From assembly GCF_910589235.1 (NCBI RefSeq), contig NC_060955.1, positions 12,606,837-12,670,836 of the forward strand: DNA of 64,000 nt. The letters run 5' to 3'. A program made the translations under genes and the position numbers. How positions within the stretch are numbered: position 1 is the first letter of the stretch; each line of letters starts with the position of its first letter. Positions 1 through 12,151 of this stretch are shown here, in pieces. The notes beneath the pieces were generated by a model, which saw nothing but the letters and a program-made list of their open reading frames with translations, searched no databases and was not told the DNA's origin. The stretch is from Vespa crabro (lineage: Eukaryota > Arthropoda > Insecta > Hymenoptera > Vespidae).

Positions 1-303
1 GTCGACGCATATCAAAGATTATTACAAGAATATATCTTCCTGACTGTGTGTAAATAGAAGTTTTCACATGAAAATTGTCGAAAAATGAGATCGACAAATG
101 CGAATTTCTTTAATTGCAGAGATGTAATCGTGAAATCATTGAACTTACTCGTACCACAGCTTGAGAAATGTTTCCAATCTATTCGGACATTGTATTTCTG
201 AAGATCAAACATCCATTTTATCTTGGAATCGACGTTATAACCGTGTTTCATATTTTATATACGATTATTAGCTCATAAAGAAGTATCATCGAAATACGAA
301 ATT
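1..303 (+). repeat. Partial A2-like monomer at the left edge
   Basis: The window opens at the gtcgac of an A monomer, so its first 34 bases lie outside. It reads gcatatcaaagattattac, a one-base variant of A2. The complementary frame here stops at position 12 because of that variant and the cut edge. Confidence 0.9.
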
Positions 304-677
304 TGAAATCTCAATCAATATCAATGCTTTTATATTTTATCGACGCAGAATATACAATGGAACAAGATCATAAGTTTGTCACTATGTGTAAATACGAGTT
401 TCAACATGAATATTGTAGAAAAATGAGATCGACACATGCGAATTTCGTTAATTGCTGAGATTTAATCGTGAAAGCATTGAACTAACTCGTACCACAGCTT
501 GAGAATTGTTTCCAATCGATTCGGACATTGTATTTCTGAAGATCAAACATCTATTTTATCTTGGAATCGACGTTTTAACCTTGTGTCTTAACGTATATAC
601 GTTTTTTCGTTCATAATGGCGTACCATCGAAATACGAAATAATGAAATCTCATTCAAATTCAATTAGTTTATATTCT

Positions 678-683
678 GTCGAC
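678..683. other. SalI site marking A-like monomers (reference copy)
   Basis: GTCGAC occurs at offset 35 of A, C and E monomers and is ATCGAC in B, D, F and G. The predicted SalI ladder is therefore 677 bp in the dimer regions and alternating 338 and 1015 bp in the C-E-F-G tetramers (for example 54833, 55171, then 56186). Confidence 0.9.
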
Positions 684-823
684 GCATAATAAAGATTACA
701 ACAAGAATATATCTTCCTGACTGTGTGTAAATAGAAGTTTTCACATGAAAATTGTCGAAAAATGAGATCGACAAATGCGAATTTCTTTAATTGCAGAGAT
801 GTAATCGTGAAATCATTGAACTT

Positions 824-919
824 ACTCGTACCACAGCTTGAGAAATGTTTCCAATCTATTCGGACATTGTATTTCTGAAGATCAAACATCCATTTTATCT
901 TGGAATCGACGTTATAACC
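824..919 (+). repeat. Conserved core of the monomer (reference copy)
   Basis: Between about actcgtaccacag and gttataacc, only about five positions differ between the A and B reference monomers. The flanking ~115 bp at the monomer start differ at about 28. The core includes the 32 bp stretch 858-889, which is invariant in nearly all copies; exceptions I saw are cggatattg at 38.1 and 41.5 kb and ctatgcgg at 47.2 kb. Such a block could reflect protein binding, or simply frequent exchange; the sequence alone does not decide. Confidence 0.75.
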
Positions 920-980
920 GTGTTTCATATTTTATATACGATTATTAGCTCATAAAGAAGTATCATCGAAATACGAAATT

Positions 981-1319
981 TGAAATCTCAATCAATATCA
1001 ATGCTTTTATATTTTATCGACGCAGAATATACAATGGAACAAGATCATAAGTTTGTCACTATGTGTAAATACGAGTTTCAACATGAATATTGTAGAAAAA
1101 TGAGATCGACACATGCGAATTTCGTTAATTGCTGAGATTTAATCGTGAAAGCATTGAACTAACTCGTACCACAGCTTGAGAATTGTTTCCAATCGATTCG
1201 GACATTGTATTTCTGAAGATCAAACATCTATTTTATCTTGGAATCGACGTTTTAACCTTGTGTCTTAACGTATATACGTTTTTTCGTTCATAATGGCGTA
1301 CCATCGAAATACGAAATAA
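981..1319 (+). repeat. Reference monomer B (339 bp)
   Basis: Type B has atcgac where A has gtcgac, so it lacks the SalI site. It has acaatggaacaagatcat, then gctgagatttaatcgtg, cgattcgg and a distinct tail gttttaaccttgtgtctt. That tail contains the 14 bp palindrome aacgtatatacgtt and ends aaataa. The one extra base compared with A is at this end. Hand alignment to A gives about 52 substitutions in 338 positions. They are concentrated in the first ~115 bp and in the tail, while the middle is nearly identical. B closes almost every dimer in the first 22 kb. Confidence 0.95.
1267..1280. other. 14 bp perfect palindrome aacgtatatacgtt (reference copy)
   Basis: The sequence equals its own reverse complement and lies in the tail of B, D and G monomers, followed by a T run (gttttttcg). 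A, C, E and F tails lack it. It therefore occurs about once per 677 bp in the dimer regions and once per 1353 bp in the tetramer region. The copy in the B at 53444 has tatacgattt and loses the symmetry. Function unknown. Confidence 0.9.
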
Positions 1320-2673
1320 TGAAATCTCATTCAAATTCAATTAGTTTATATTCTGTCGACGCATAATAAAGATTACAACAAGAATATATCTTCCTGACTG
1401 TGTGTAAATAGAAGTTTTCACATGAAAATTGTCGAAAAATGAGATCGACAAATGCGAATTTCTTTAATTGCAGAGATGTAATCGTGAAATCATTGAACTT
1501 ACTCGTACCACAGCTTGAGAAATGTTTCCAATCTATTCGGACATTGTATTTCTGAAGATCAAACATCCATTTTATCTTGGAATCGACGTTATAACCGTGT
1601 TTCATATTTTATATACGATTATTAGCTCATAAAGAAGTATCATCGAAATACGAAATTTGAAATCTCAATCAATATCAATGCTTTTATATTCTATCGACGC
1701 AGAATATACAATGGAACAAGATCATAAGTTTGTCACTATGTGTAAATACGAGTTTCAACATGAATATTGTAGAAAAATGAGATCGACACATGCGAATTTC
1801 GTTAATTGCTGAGATTTAATCGTGAAAGCATTGAACTAACTCGTACCACAGCTTGAGAATTGTTTCCAATCGATTCGGACATTGTATTTCTGAAGATCAA
1901 ACATCTATTTTATCTTGGAATCGACGTTTTAACCTTGTGTCTTAACGTATATACGTTTTTTCGTTCATAATGGCGTACCATCGAAATACGAAATAATGAA
2001 ATCTCATTCAAATTCAATTAGTTTATATTCTGTCGACGCATAACAAAGATTATTACAAGAATATATCTTCCTGACTGTGTGTAAATAGAAGTTTTCACAT
2101 GAAAATTGTCGAAAAATGAGATCGACACATGCGAATTTCTTTAATTGCAGAGATGTAATCGTGAAATCATTGAACTTACTCGTACCACAGCTTGAGAAAT
2201 GTTTCCAATCTATTCGGACATTGTATTTCTGAAGATCAAACATCCATTTTATCTTGGAATCGACGTTATAACCGTGTTTCATATTTTATATACGATTATT
2301 AGCTCATAAAGAAGTATCATCGAAATACGAAATTTGAAATCTCAATCAATATCAATGCTTTTATATTCTATCGACGCAGAATATACAATGGAACAAGATC
2401 ATAAGTTTGTCACTATGTGTAAATACGAGTTTCAACATGAATATTGTAGAAAAATGAGATCGACACATGCGAATTTCGTTAATTGCTGAGATTTAATCGT
2501 GAAAGCATTGAACTAACTCGTACCACAGCTTGAGAATTGTTTCCAATCGATTCGGACATTGTATTTCTGAAGATCAAACATCTATTTTATCTTGGAATCG
2601 ACGTTTTAACCTTGTGTCTTAACGTATATACGTTTTTTCGTTCATAATGGCGTACCATCGAAATACGAAATAA

Positions 2674-3011
2674 TGAAATCTCATTCAAATTCAATTAGTT
2701 TATATTCTGTCGACGCATAATAAAGATTACAACAAGAATATATCTTCCTGACTGTGTGTAAATAGAAGTTTTCACATGAAAATTGTCGAAAAATGAGATC
2801 GACAAATGCGAATTTTGTTAAATGCTGAGATAAAATCGTGAACACATTGAAATTACTCGTACCACAGCTTCAGAAATGTTTCCAATCAATTCGGACATTG
2901 TATTTCTGAAGATCAAACATTTATTTTATCTTGGAATCGACGTTATAACCTTGTTTCATATTTTATATACGATTATTAGCTCATAAAGAAGTATCATCGA
3001 AATACGAAATT
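2674..3011 (+). repeat. Reference monomer C (338 bp)
   Basis: Type C is A-like: it has the same start and SalI site, but carries ttttgttaaatgctgag, gataaaatcgtgaacacat, cttcagaaatg, caattcgg, catttatttt and ttataaccttg. The complementary frame present in A is broken here. C occurs at 2674, 4705, 17568, 20614, 22645, 30428, 37535, 38889, 40920, 42274, 44982, 46336 and 48367. A related form opens the tetramers after 54798. A variant with gataaattcg and aataaattcgg (6059, 6736, 7413, 9444) is called Cv here. Confidence 0.92.
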
Positions 3012-3350
3012 TGAAATCTCAATCAATATCAATGCTTTTATATTCTATCGACGCAGAATATACAAAGGAACAAGAACATAAGTTTGTCACTATGTGTAAA
3101 TACGAGTTTTAACATGAATATTGTCGAAAATTGAGATCGACACATGCGAATTTCGTTAATTGCTGAGATTTAATCGTGAAAGCATTGAACTAACTCGTAC
3201 CACAGCTTGAGAATTGTTTCCAATCGATTCGGACATTGTATTTCTGAAGATCAAACATCTATTTTATCTTGGAATCGACGTTTTAACCTTGTGTCTTAAC
3301 GTATATACGTTTTTTCGTTCATAATGGCGTACCATCGTAATACGAAATAA
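3012..3350 (+). repeat. Reference monomer D (339 bp)
   Basis: Type D is B-like, with the same tail and palindrome. It is marked by acaaaggaacaagaacat, gagttttaacatg and tgtcgaaaattgag. It normally follows C, forming the CD dimer at 2674, 4705 and 17568 and throughout 37535-49043. In the first 6 kb D starts tgaaatctc; from 17906 on the monomer after C starts tcaaatctc. That one-base marker separates older and younger CD lineages in the window. One D follows an A1 monomer at 11136 and carries acaaagaaac. Confidence 0.9.
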
Positions 3351-6058
3351 TGAAATCTCATTCAAATTCAATTAGTTTATATTCTGTCGACGCATAACAA
3401 AGATTATTACAAGAATATATCTTCCTGACTGTGTGTAAATAGAAGTTTTCACATGAAAATTGTCGAAAAATGAGATCGACAAATGCGAATTTCTTTAATT
3501 GCAGAGATGTAATCGTGAAATCATTGAACTTACTCGTACCACAGCTTGAGAAATGTTTCCAATCTATTCGGACATTGTATTTCTGAAGATCAAACATCCA
3601 TTTTATCTTGGAATCGACGTTATAACCGTGTTTCATATTTTATATACGATTATTAGCTCATAAAGAAGTATCATCGAAATACGAAATTTGAAATCTCAAT
3701 CAATATCAATGCTTTTATATTCTATCGACGCAGAATATACAATGGAACAAGATCATAAGTTTGTCACTATGTGTAAATACGAGTTTCAACATGAATATTG
3801 TAGAAAAATGAGATCGACACATGCGAATTTCGTTAATTGCTGAGATTTTATCGTGAAAGCATTGAACTAACTCGTACCACAGCTTGAGAATTGTTTCCAA
3901 TCGATTCGGACATTGTATTTCTGAAGATCAAACATCTATTTTATCTTGGAATCGACGTTTTAACCTTGTGTCTTAACGTATATACGTTTTTTCGTTCATA
4001 ATGGCGTACCATCGAAATACGAAATAATGAAATCTCATTCAAATTCAATTAGTTTATATTCTGTCGACGCATAATAAAGATTACAACAAGAATATATCTT
4101 CCTGACTGTGTGTAAATACGAGTTTTCACATGAAAATTGTCGAAAAATGAGATCGACAAATGCGAATTTCTTTAATTGCAGAGATGTAATCGTGAAATCA
4201 TTGAACTTACTCGTACCACAGCTTGAGAAATGTTTCCAATCTATTCGGACATTGTATTTCTGAAGATCAAACATCCATTTTATCTTGGAATCGACGTTAT
4301 AACCGTGTTTCATATTTTATATACGATTATTAGCTCATAAAGAAGTATCATCGAAATACGAAATTTGAAATCTCAATCAATATCAATGCTTTTATATTCT
4401 ATCGACGCAGAATATACAATGGAACAAGATCATAAGTTTGTCACTATGTGTAAATACGAGTTTCAACATGAATATTGTAGAAAAATGAGATCGACACATG
4501 CGAATTTCGTTAATTGCTGAGATTTAATCGTGAAAGCATTGAACTAACTCGTACCACAGCTTGAGAATTGTTTCCAATCGATTCGGACATTGTATTTCTG
4601 AAGATCAAACATCTATTTTATCTTGGAATCGACGTTTTAACCTTGTGTCTTAACGTATATACGTTTTTTCGTTCATAATGGCGTACCATCGAAATACGAA
4701 ATAATGAAATCTCATTCAAATTCAATTAGTTTATATTCTGTCGACGCATAATAAAGATTACAACAAGAATATATCTTCCTGACTGTGTGTAAATAGAAGT
4801 TTTCACATGAAAATTGTCGAAAAATGAGATCGACAAATGCGAATTTTGTTAAATGCTGAGATAAAATCGTGAACACATTGAAATTACTCGTACCACAGCT
4901 TCAGAAATGTTTCCAATCAATTCGGACATTGTATTTCTGAAGATCAAACATTTATTTTATCTTGGAATCGACGTTATAACCTTGTTTCATATTTTATATA
5001 CGATTATTAGCTCATAAAGAAGTATCATCGAAATACGAAATTTGAAATCTCAATCAATATCAATGCTTTTATATTCTATCGACGCAGAATATACAAAGGA
5101 ACAAGAACATAAGTTTGTCACTATGTGTAAATACGAGTTTTAACATGAATATTGTCGAAAATTGAGATCGACACATGCGAATTTCGTTAATTGCTGAGAT
5201 TTAATCGTGAAAGCATTGAACTAACTCGTACCACAGCTTGAGAATTGTTTCCAATCGATTCGGACATTGTATTTCTGAAGATCAAACATCTATTTTATCT
5301 TGGAATCGACGTTTTAACATTGTGTCTTAACGTATATACGTTTTTTCGTTCATAATGGCGTACCATCGAAATACGAAATAATGAAATCTCATTCAAATTC
5401 AATTAGTTTATATTCTGTCGACGCATAACAAAGATTATTACAAGAATATATCTTCCTGACTGTGTGTAAATAGTAGTTTTCACATGAAAATTGTCGAAAA
5501 ATGAGATCGACAAATGCGAATTTCTTTAATTGCAGAGATGTAATCGTGAAATCATTGAACTTACTCGTACCACAGCTTGAGAAATGTTTCCAATCTATTC
5601 GGACATTGTATTTCTGAAGATCAAACATCTATTTTATCTTGGAATCGACGTTATAACCGTGTTTCATATTTTATATACGATTATTAGCTCATAAAGAAGT
5701 ATCATCGAAATACGAAATTTGAAATCTCAATCAATATCAATGCTTTTATATTCTATCGACGCAGAATATACAATGGAACAAGATCATAAGTTTGTCACTA
5801 TGTGTAAATACGAGTTTCAACATGAATATTGTAGAAAAATGAGATCGACACATGCGAATTTCGTTAATTGCTGAGATTTAATCGTGAAAGCATTGAACTA
5901 ACTCGTACCACAGCTTGAGAATTGTTTCCAATCGATTCGGACATTGTATTTCTGAAGATCAAACATCTATTTTATCTTGGAATCGACGTTTTAACCTTGT
6001 GTCTTAACGTATATACGTTTTTTCGTTCATAATGGCGTACCATCGAAATACGAAATAA

Positions 6059-8089
6059 TGAAATCTCATTCAAATTCAATTAGTTTATATTCTGTCGACG
6101 CATAATAAAGATTACAACAAGAATATATCTTTCTGACTGTGTGTAAATAGAAGTTTTAACATGAAAATTGTCGAAAAATGAGATCGACAAATGCGAATTT
6201 TGTTAAATGCTGAGATAAATTCGTGAACACATTGAAATTACTCGTACCACAGCTTCAGAAATGTTTCCAATAAATTCGGACATTGTATTTCTGAAGATCA
6301 AACATTTATTTTATCTTGGAATCGACGTTATAACCGTGTTTCATATTTTATATACGATTATTAGCTCATAAAGAAGTATCATCGAAATACGAAATTTGAA
6401 ATCTCAATCAATATCAATGCTTTTATATTCTATCGACGCAGAATATACAATGGAACAAGATCATAAGTTTGTCACTATGTGTAAATACGAGTTTCAACAT
6501 GAATATTGTAGAAAAATGAGATCGACACATGCGAATTTCGTTAATTGCTGAGATTTAATCGTGAAAGCATTGAACTAACTCGTACCACAGCTTGAGAATT
6601 GTTTCCAATCGATTCGGACATTGTATTTCTGAAGATCAAACATCTATTTTATCTTGGAATCGACGTTTTAACCTTGTGTCTTAACGTATATACGTTTTTT
6701 CGTTCATAATGGCGTACCATCGAAATACGAAATAATGAAATCTCATTCAAATTCAATTAGTTTATATTCTGTCGACGCATAATAAAGATTACAACAAGAA
6801 TATATCTTTCTGACTGTGTGTAAATAGAAGTTTTAACATGAAAATTGTCGAAAAATGAGATCGACAAATGCGAATTTTGTTAAATGCTGAGATAAATTCG
6901 TGAACACATTGAAATTACTCGTACCACAGCTTCAGAAATGTTTCCAATAAATTCGGACATTGTATTTCTGAAGATCAAACATTTATTTTATCTTGGAATC
7001 GACGTTATAACCGTGTTTCATATTTTATATACGATTATTAGCTCATAAAGAAGTATCATCGAAATACGAAATTTGAAATCTCAATCAATATCAATGCTTT
7101 TATATTCTATCGACGCAGAATATACAATGGAACAAGATCATAAGTTTGTCACTATGTGTAAATACGAGTTTCAACATGAATATTGTAGAAAAATGAGATC
7201 GACACATGCGAATTTCGTTAATTGCTGAGATTTAATCGTGAAAGCATTGAACTAACTCGTACCACAGCTTGAGAATTGTTTCCAATCGATTCGGACATTG
7301 TATTTCTGAAGATCAAACATCTATTTTATCTTGGAATCGACGTTTTAACCTTGTGTCTTAACGTATATACGTTTTTTCGTTCATAATGGCGTACCATCGA
7401 AATACGAAATAATGAAATCTCATTCAAATTCAATTAGTTTATATTCTGTCGACGCATAATAAAGATTACAACAAGAATATATCTTCCTGACTGTGTGTAA
7501 ATAGAAGTTTTAACATGAAAATTGTCGAAAAATGAGATCGACAAATGCGAATTTTGTTAAATGCTGAGATAAATTCGTGAACACATTGAAATTACTCGTA
7601 CCACAGCTTCAGAAATGTTTCCAATAAATTCGGACATTGTATTTCTGAAGATCAAACATTTATTTTATCTTGGAATCGACGTTATAACCGTGTTTCATAT
7701 TTTATATACGATTATTAGCTCATAAAGAAGTATCATCGAAATACGAAATTTGAAATCTCAATCAATATCAATGCTTTTATATTCTATCGACGCAGAATAT
7801 ACAATGGAACAAGATCATAAGTTTGTCACTATGTGTAAATACGAGTTTCAACATGAATATTGTAGAAAAATGAGATCGACACATGCGAATTTCGTTAATT
7901 GCTGAGATTTAATCGTGAAAGCATTGAACTAACTCGTACCACAGCTTGAGAATTGTTTCCAATCGATTCGGACATTGTATTTCTGAAGATCAAACATCTA
8001 TTTTATCTTGGAATCGACGTTTTAACCTTGTGTCTTAACGTATATACGTTTTTTCGTTCATAATGGCGTACCATCGAAATACGAAATAA
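6059..8089 (+). repeat. Three near-identical Cv-B dimers
   Basis: Units at 6059, 6736 and 7413 share private Cv variants (gataaattcg and aataaattcgg) and are each followed by B, not D. The first two also share atctttctgactg; the third has atcttcctgactg. A fourth Cv-B unit stands alone at 9444 and carries gcagaataaag. This looks like local amplification of one 677 bp unit. No open frame longer than the usual monomer frames is present. Confidence 0.9.
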
Positions 8090-11000
8090 TGAAATCTCAT
8101 TCAAATTCAATTAGTTTATATTCTGTCGACGCATAATAAAGATTACAACAAGAATATATCTTCCTGACTGTGTGTAAATAGAAGTTTTCACATGAAAATT
8201 GTCGAAAAATGAGATCGACAAATGCGAATTTCTTTAATTGCAGAGAAGTAATCGTGAAATCATTGAACTTACTCGTACCACAGCTTGAGAAATGTTTCCA
8301 ATCTATTCGGACATTGTATTTCTGAAGATCAAACATCCATTTTATCTTGGAATCGACGTTATAACCGTGTTTCATATTTTATATACGATTATTAGCTCAT
8401 AAAGAAGTATCATCGAAATACGAAATTTGAAATCTCAATCAATATCAATGCTTTTATATTCTATCGACGCAGAATATACAATGGAACAAGATCATAAGTT
8501 TGTCACTATGTGTAAATACGAGTTTCAACATGAATATTGTAGAAAAATGAGATCGACACATGCGAATTTCGTTAATTGCTGAGATTTAATCGTGAAAGCA
8601 TTGAACTAACTCGTACCACAGCTTGAGAATTGTTTCCAATCGATTCGGACATTGTATTTCTGAAGATCAAACATCTATTTTATCTTGGAATCGACGTTTT
8701 AACCTTGTGTCTTAACGTATATACGTTTTTTCGTTCATAATGGCGTACCATCGAAATACGAAATAATGAAATCTCATTCAAATTCAATTAGTTTATATTC
8801 TGTCGACGCATAATAAAGATTACAACAAGAATATATCTTCCTGACTGTGTGTAAATAGAAGTTTTCACATGAAAATTGTCGAAAAATGAGATCGACAAAT
8901 GCGAATTTCTTTAATTGCAGAGATGTAATCGTGAAATCATTGAACTTACTCGTACCACAGCTTGAGAAATGTTTCCAATCTATTCGGACATTGTATTTCT
9001 GAAGATCAAACATCCATTTTATCTTGGAATCGACGTTATAACCGTGTTTCATATTTTATATACGATTATTAGCTCATAAAGAAGTATCATCGAAATACGA
9101 AATTTGAAATCTCAATCAATATCAATGCTTTTATATTCTATCGACGCAGAATATACAATGGAACAAGATCATAAGTTTGTCACTATGTGTAAATACGAGT
9201 TTCAACATGAATATTGTAGAAAAATGAGATCGACACATGCGAATTTCGTTAATTGCTGAGATTTAATCGTGAAAGCATTGAACTAACTCGTACCACAGCT
9301 TGAGAATTGTTTCCAATCGATTCGGACATTGTATTTCTGAAGATCAAACATCTATTTTATCTTGGAATCGACGTTTTAACCTTGTGTCTTAACGTATATA
9401 CGTTTTTTCGTTCATAATGGCGTACCATCGAAATACGAAATAATGAAATCTCATTCAAATTCAATTAGTTTATATTCTGTCGACGCAGAATAAAGATTAC
9501 AACAAGAATATATCTTTCTGACTGTGTGTAAATAGAAGTTTTAACATGAAAATTGTCGAAAAATGAGATCGACAAATGCGAATTTTGTTAAATGCTGAGA
9601 TAAATTCGTGAACACATTGAAATTACTCGTACCACAGCTTCAGAAATGTTTCCAATAAATTCGGACATTGTATTTCTGAAGATCAAACATTTATTTTATC
9701 TTGGAATCGACGTTATAACCGTGTTTCATATTTTATATACGATTATTAGCTCATAAAGAAGTATCATCGAAATACGAAATTTGAAATCTCAATCAATATC
9801 AATGCTTTTATATTCTATCGACGCAGAATATACAATGGAACAAGATCATAAGTTTGTCACTATGTGTAAATACGAGTTTCAACATGAATATTGTAGAAAA
9901 ATGAGATCGACACATGCGAATTTCGTTAATTGCTGAGATTTAATCGTGAAAGCATTGAACTAACTCGTACCACAGCTTGAGAATTGTTTCCAATCGATTC
10001 GGACATTGTATTTCTGAAGATCAAACATCTATTTTATCTTGGAATCGACGTTTTAACCTTGTGTCTTAACGTATATACGTTTTTTCGTTCATAATGGCGT
10101 ACCATCGAAATACGAAATAATGAAATCTCATTCAAATTCAATTAGTTTATATTCTGTCGACGCATAATAAAGATTACAACAAGAATATATCTTCCTGACT
10201 GTGTGTAAATAGAAGTTTTCACATGAAAATTGTCGAAAAATGAGATCGACAAATGCGAATTTCTTTAATTGCAGAGATGTATTCGTGAAATCATTGAACT
10301 TACTCGTACCACAGCTTGAGAAATGTTTCCAATCTATTCGGACATTGTATTTCTGAAGATCAAACATCCATTTTATCTTGGAATCGACGTTATAACCGTG
10401 TTTCATATTTTATATACGATTATTAGCTCATAAAGAAGTATCATCGAAATACGAAATTTGAAATCTCAATCAATATCAATGCTTTTATATTCTATCGACG
10501 CAGAATATACAATGGAACAAGATCATAAGTTTGTCACTATGTGTAAATACGAGTTTCAACATGAATATTGTAGAAAAATGAGATCGACACATGCGAATTT
10601 CGTTAATTGCTGAGATTTAATCGTGAAAGCATTGAACTAACTCGTACCACAGCTTGAGAATTGTTTCCAATCGATTCGGACATTGTATTTCTGAAGATCA
10701 AACATCTATTTTATCTTGGAATCGACGTTTTAACCTTGTGTCTTAACGTATATACGTTTTTTCGTTCATAATGGCGTACCATCGAAATACGAAATAATGA
10801 AATCTCATTCAAATTCAATTAGTTTATATTCTGTCGACGCATAATAAAGATTACAACAAGAATATATCTTCCTGACTGTGTGTAAATAGAAGTTTTCACA
10901 TGAAAATTGTCGAAAAATGAGATCGACAAATGCGAATTTCTTTAATTGCAGAGATGTATTCGTGAAATCATTGAACTTACTCGTACCACAGCTTGAGAAA

Positions 11001-12151
11001 TGTTTCCAATCTATTCGGACATTGTATTTCTGAAGATCAAACATCCATTTTATCTTGGAATCGACGTTATAACCGTGTTTCATATTTTATATACGATTAT
11101 TAGCTCATAAAGAAGTATCATCGAAATACGAAATTTGAAATCTCAATCAATATCAATGCTTTTATATTCTATCGACGCAGAATATACAAAGAAACAAGAA
11201 CATAAGTTTGTCACTATGTGTAAATACGAGTTTTAACATGAATATTGTCGAAAATTGAGATCGACACATGCGAATTTCGTTAATTGCTGAGATTTAATCG
11301 TGAAAGCATTGAACTAACTCGTACCACAGCTTGAGAATTGTTTCCAATCGATTCGGACATTGTATTTCTGAAGATCAAACATCTATTTTATCTTGGAATC
11401 GACGTTTTAACCTTGTGTCTTAACGTATATACGTTTTTTCGTTCATAATGGCGTACCATCGAAATACGAAATAATGAAATCTCATTCAAATTCAATTAGT
11501 TTATATTCTGTCGACGCATAACAAAGATTATTACAAGAATATATCTTCCTGACTGTGTGTAAATAGTAGTTTTCACATGAAAATTGTCGAAAAATGAGAT
11601 CGACAAATGCGAATTTCTTTAATTGCAGAGATGTAATCGTGAAATCATTGAACTTACTCGTACCACAGCTTGAGAAATGTTTCCAATCTATTCGGACATT
11701 GTATTTCTGAAGATCAAACATCCATTTTATCTTGGAATCGACGTTATAACCGTGTTTCATATTTTATATACGATTATTAGCTCATAAAGAAGTATCATCG
11801 AAATACGAAATTTGAAATCTCAATCAATATCAATGCTTTTATATTCTATCGACGCAGAATATACAATGGAACAAGATCATAAGTTTGTCACTATGTGTAA
11901 ATACGAGTTTCAACATGAATATTGTAGAAAAATGAGATCGACACATGCGAATTTCGTTAATTGCTGAGATTTAATCGTGAAAGCATTGAACTAACTCGTA
12001 CCACAGCTTGAGAATTGTTTCCAATCGATTCGGACATTGTATTTCTGAAGATCAAACATCTATTTTATCTTGGAATCGACGTTTTAACCTTGTGTCTTAA
12101 CGTATATACGTTTTTTCTTTCATAATGGCGTACCATCGAAATACGAAATAA
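8090..12151 (+). repeat. Dimer block with Cv-B and an A1-D unit
   Basis: Units are 8090 (A1-B), 8767 (A1-B), 9444 (Cv-B), 10121 (A1-B), 10798 (A1-D) and 11475 (A2-B). The A1 monomers at 10121 and 10798 share a private gtattcgtg where other A monomers read gtaatcgtg, so they are recent sisters. The 11475 unit shares the tagtag variant with the unit at 5382, exactly 6093 bp (nine dimers) upstream. Both follow a D monomer. Confidence 0.9.

Larger units (their letters stand above)
643..980 (+). repeat. Reference monomer A (338 bp, subtype A1)
   Basis: Type A carries gtcgac (a SalI site) at monomer offset 35, the middle tttctttaattgcagag, a tail gttataaccgtgtttcat and the end tacgaaatt. A1 reads gcataataaagattacaaca after the SalI site; subtype A2 (for example 3351 or 14860) reads gcataacaaagattattaca. 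G+C is about 30% by hand count. The complement holds a 92-codon ATG-started frame that ends exactly at the monomer start. It recurs only because the monomer does and is not called as a gene. Type A is normally followed by type B to make the 677 bp dimer. Confidence 0.95.
1..6058 (+). repeat. Dimer block: mixed AB and CD units
   Basis: Units of 677 bp start at 643 (A1-B), 1320 (A1-B), 1997 (A2-B), 2674 (C-D), 3351 (A2-B), 4028 (A1-B), 4705 (C-D) and 5382 (A2-B). The period is exact with no insertion or loss. The A2 at 5382 has a private tagtag near its middle and catctatt instead of catccatt. The A2 at 1997 has acacatgcg in place of acaaatgcg, a B-like base. No other element is present. Confidence 0.93.

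Noticed and set aside
1..6. Window starting exactly at gtcgac, suggesting a cloned SalI fragment
   Set aside because: The right end at 64000 is not at a SalI site and the window length is a round number, so the left position is probably coincidence.
650..928. Recurring 92-codon minus-strand frame in A monomers (and 79-codon shortened forms)
   Set aside because: It repeats at the dimer period, lies wholly inside one monomer, ends at the monomer start and is broken in C monomers by ordinary satellite variants. Its persistence is explained by recent copying of A monomers. I see no recognisable domain and no promoter or gene structure.
1267..1290. Palindrome plus T run as an intrinsic terminator
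   Set aside because: The stem is AT-rich and short, the sequence is eukaryotic satellite, and no transcript unit ends here.
3715..3900. 61-codon minus-strand frame in one B monomer
   Set aside because: A single-base variant (gattttatcg) removes a stop in this copy only; the frame is absent from other B monomers.
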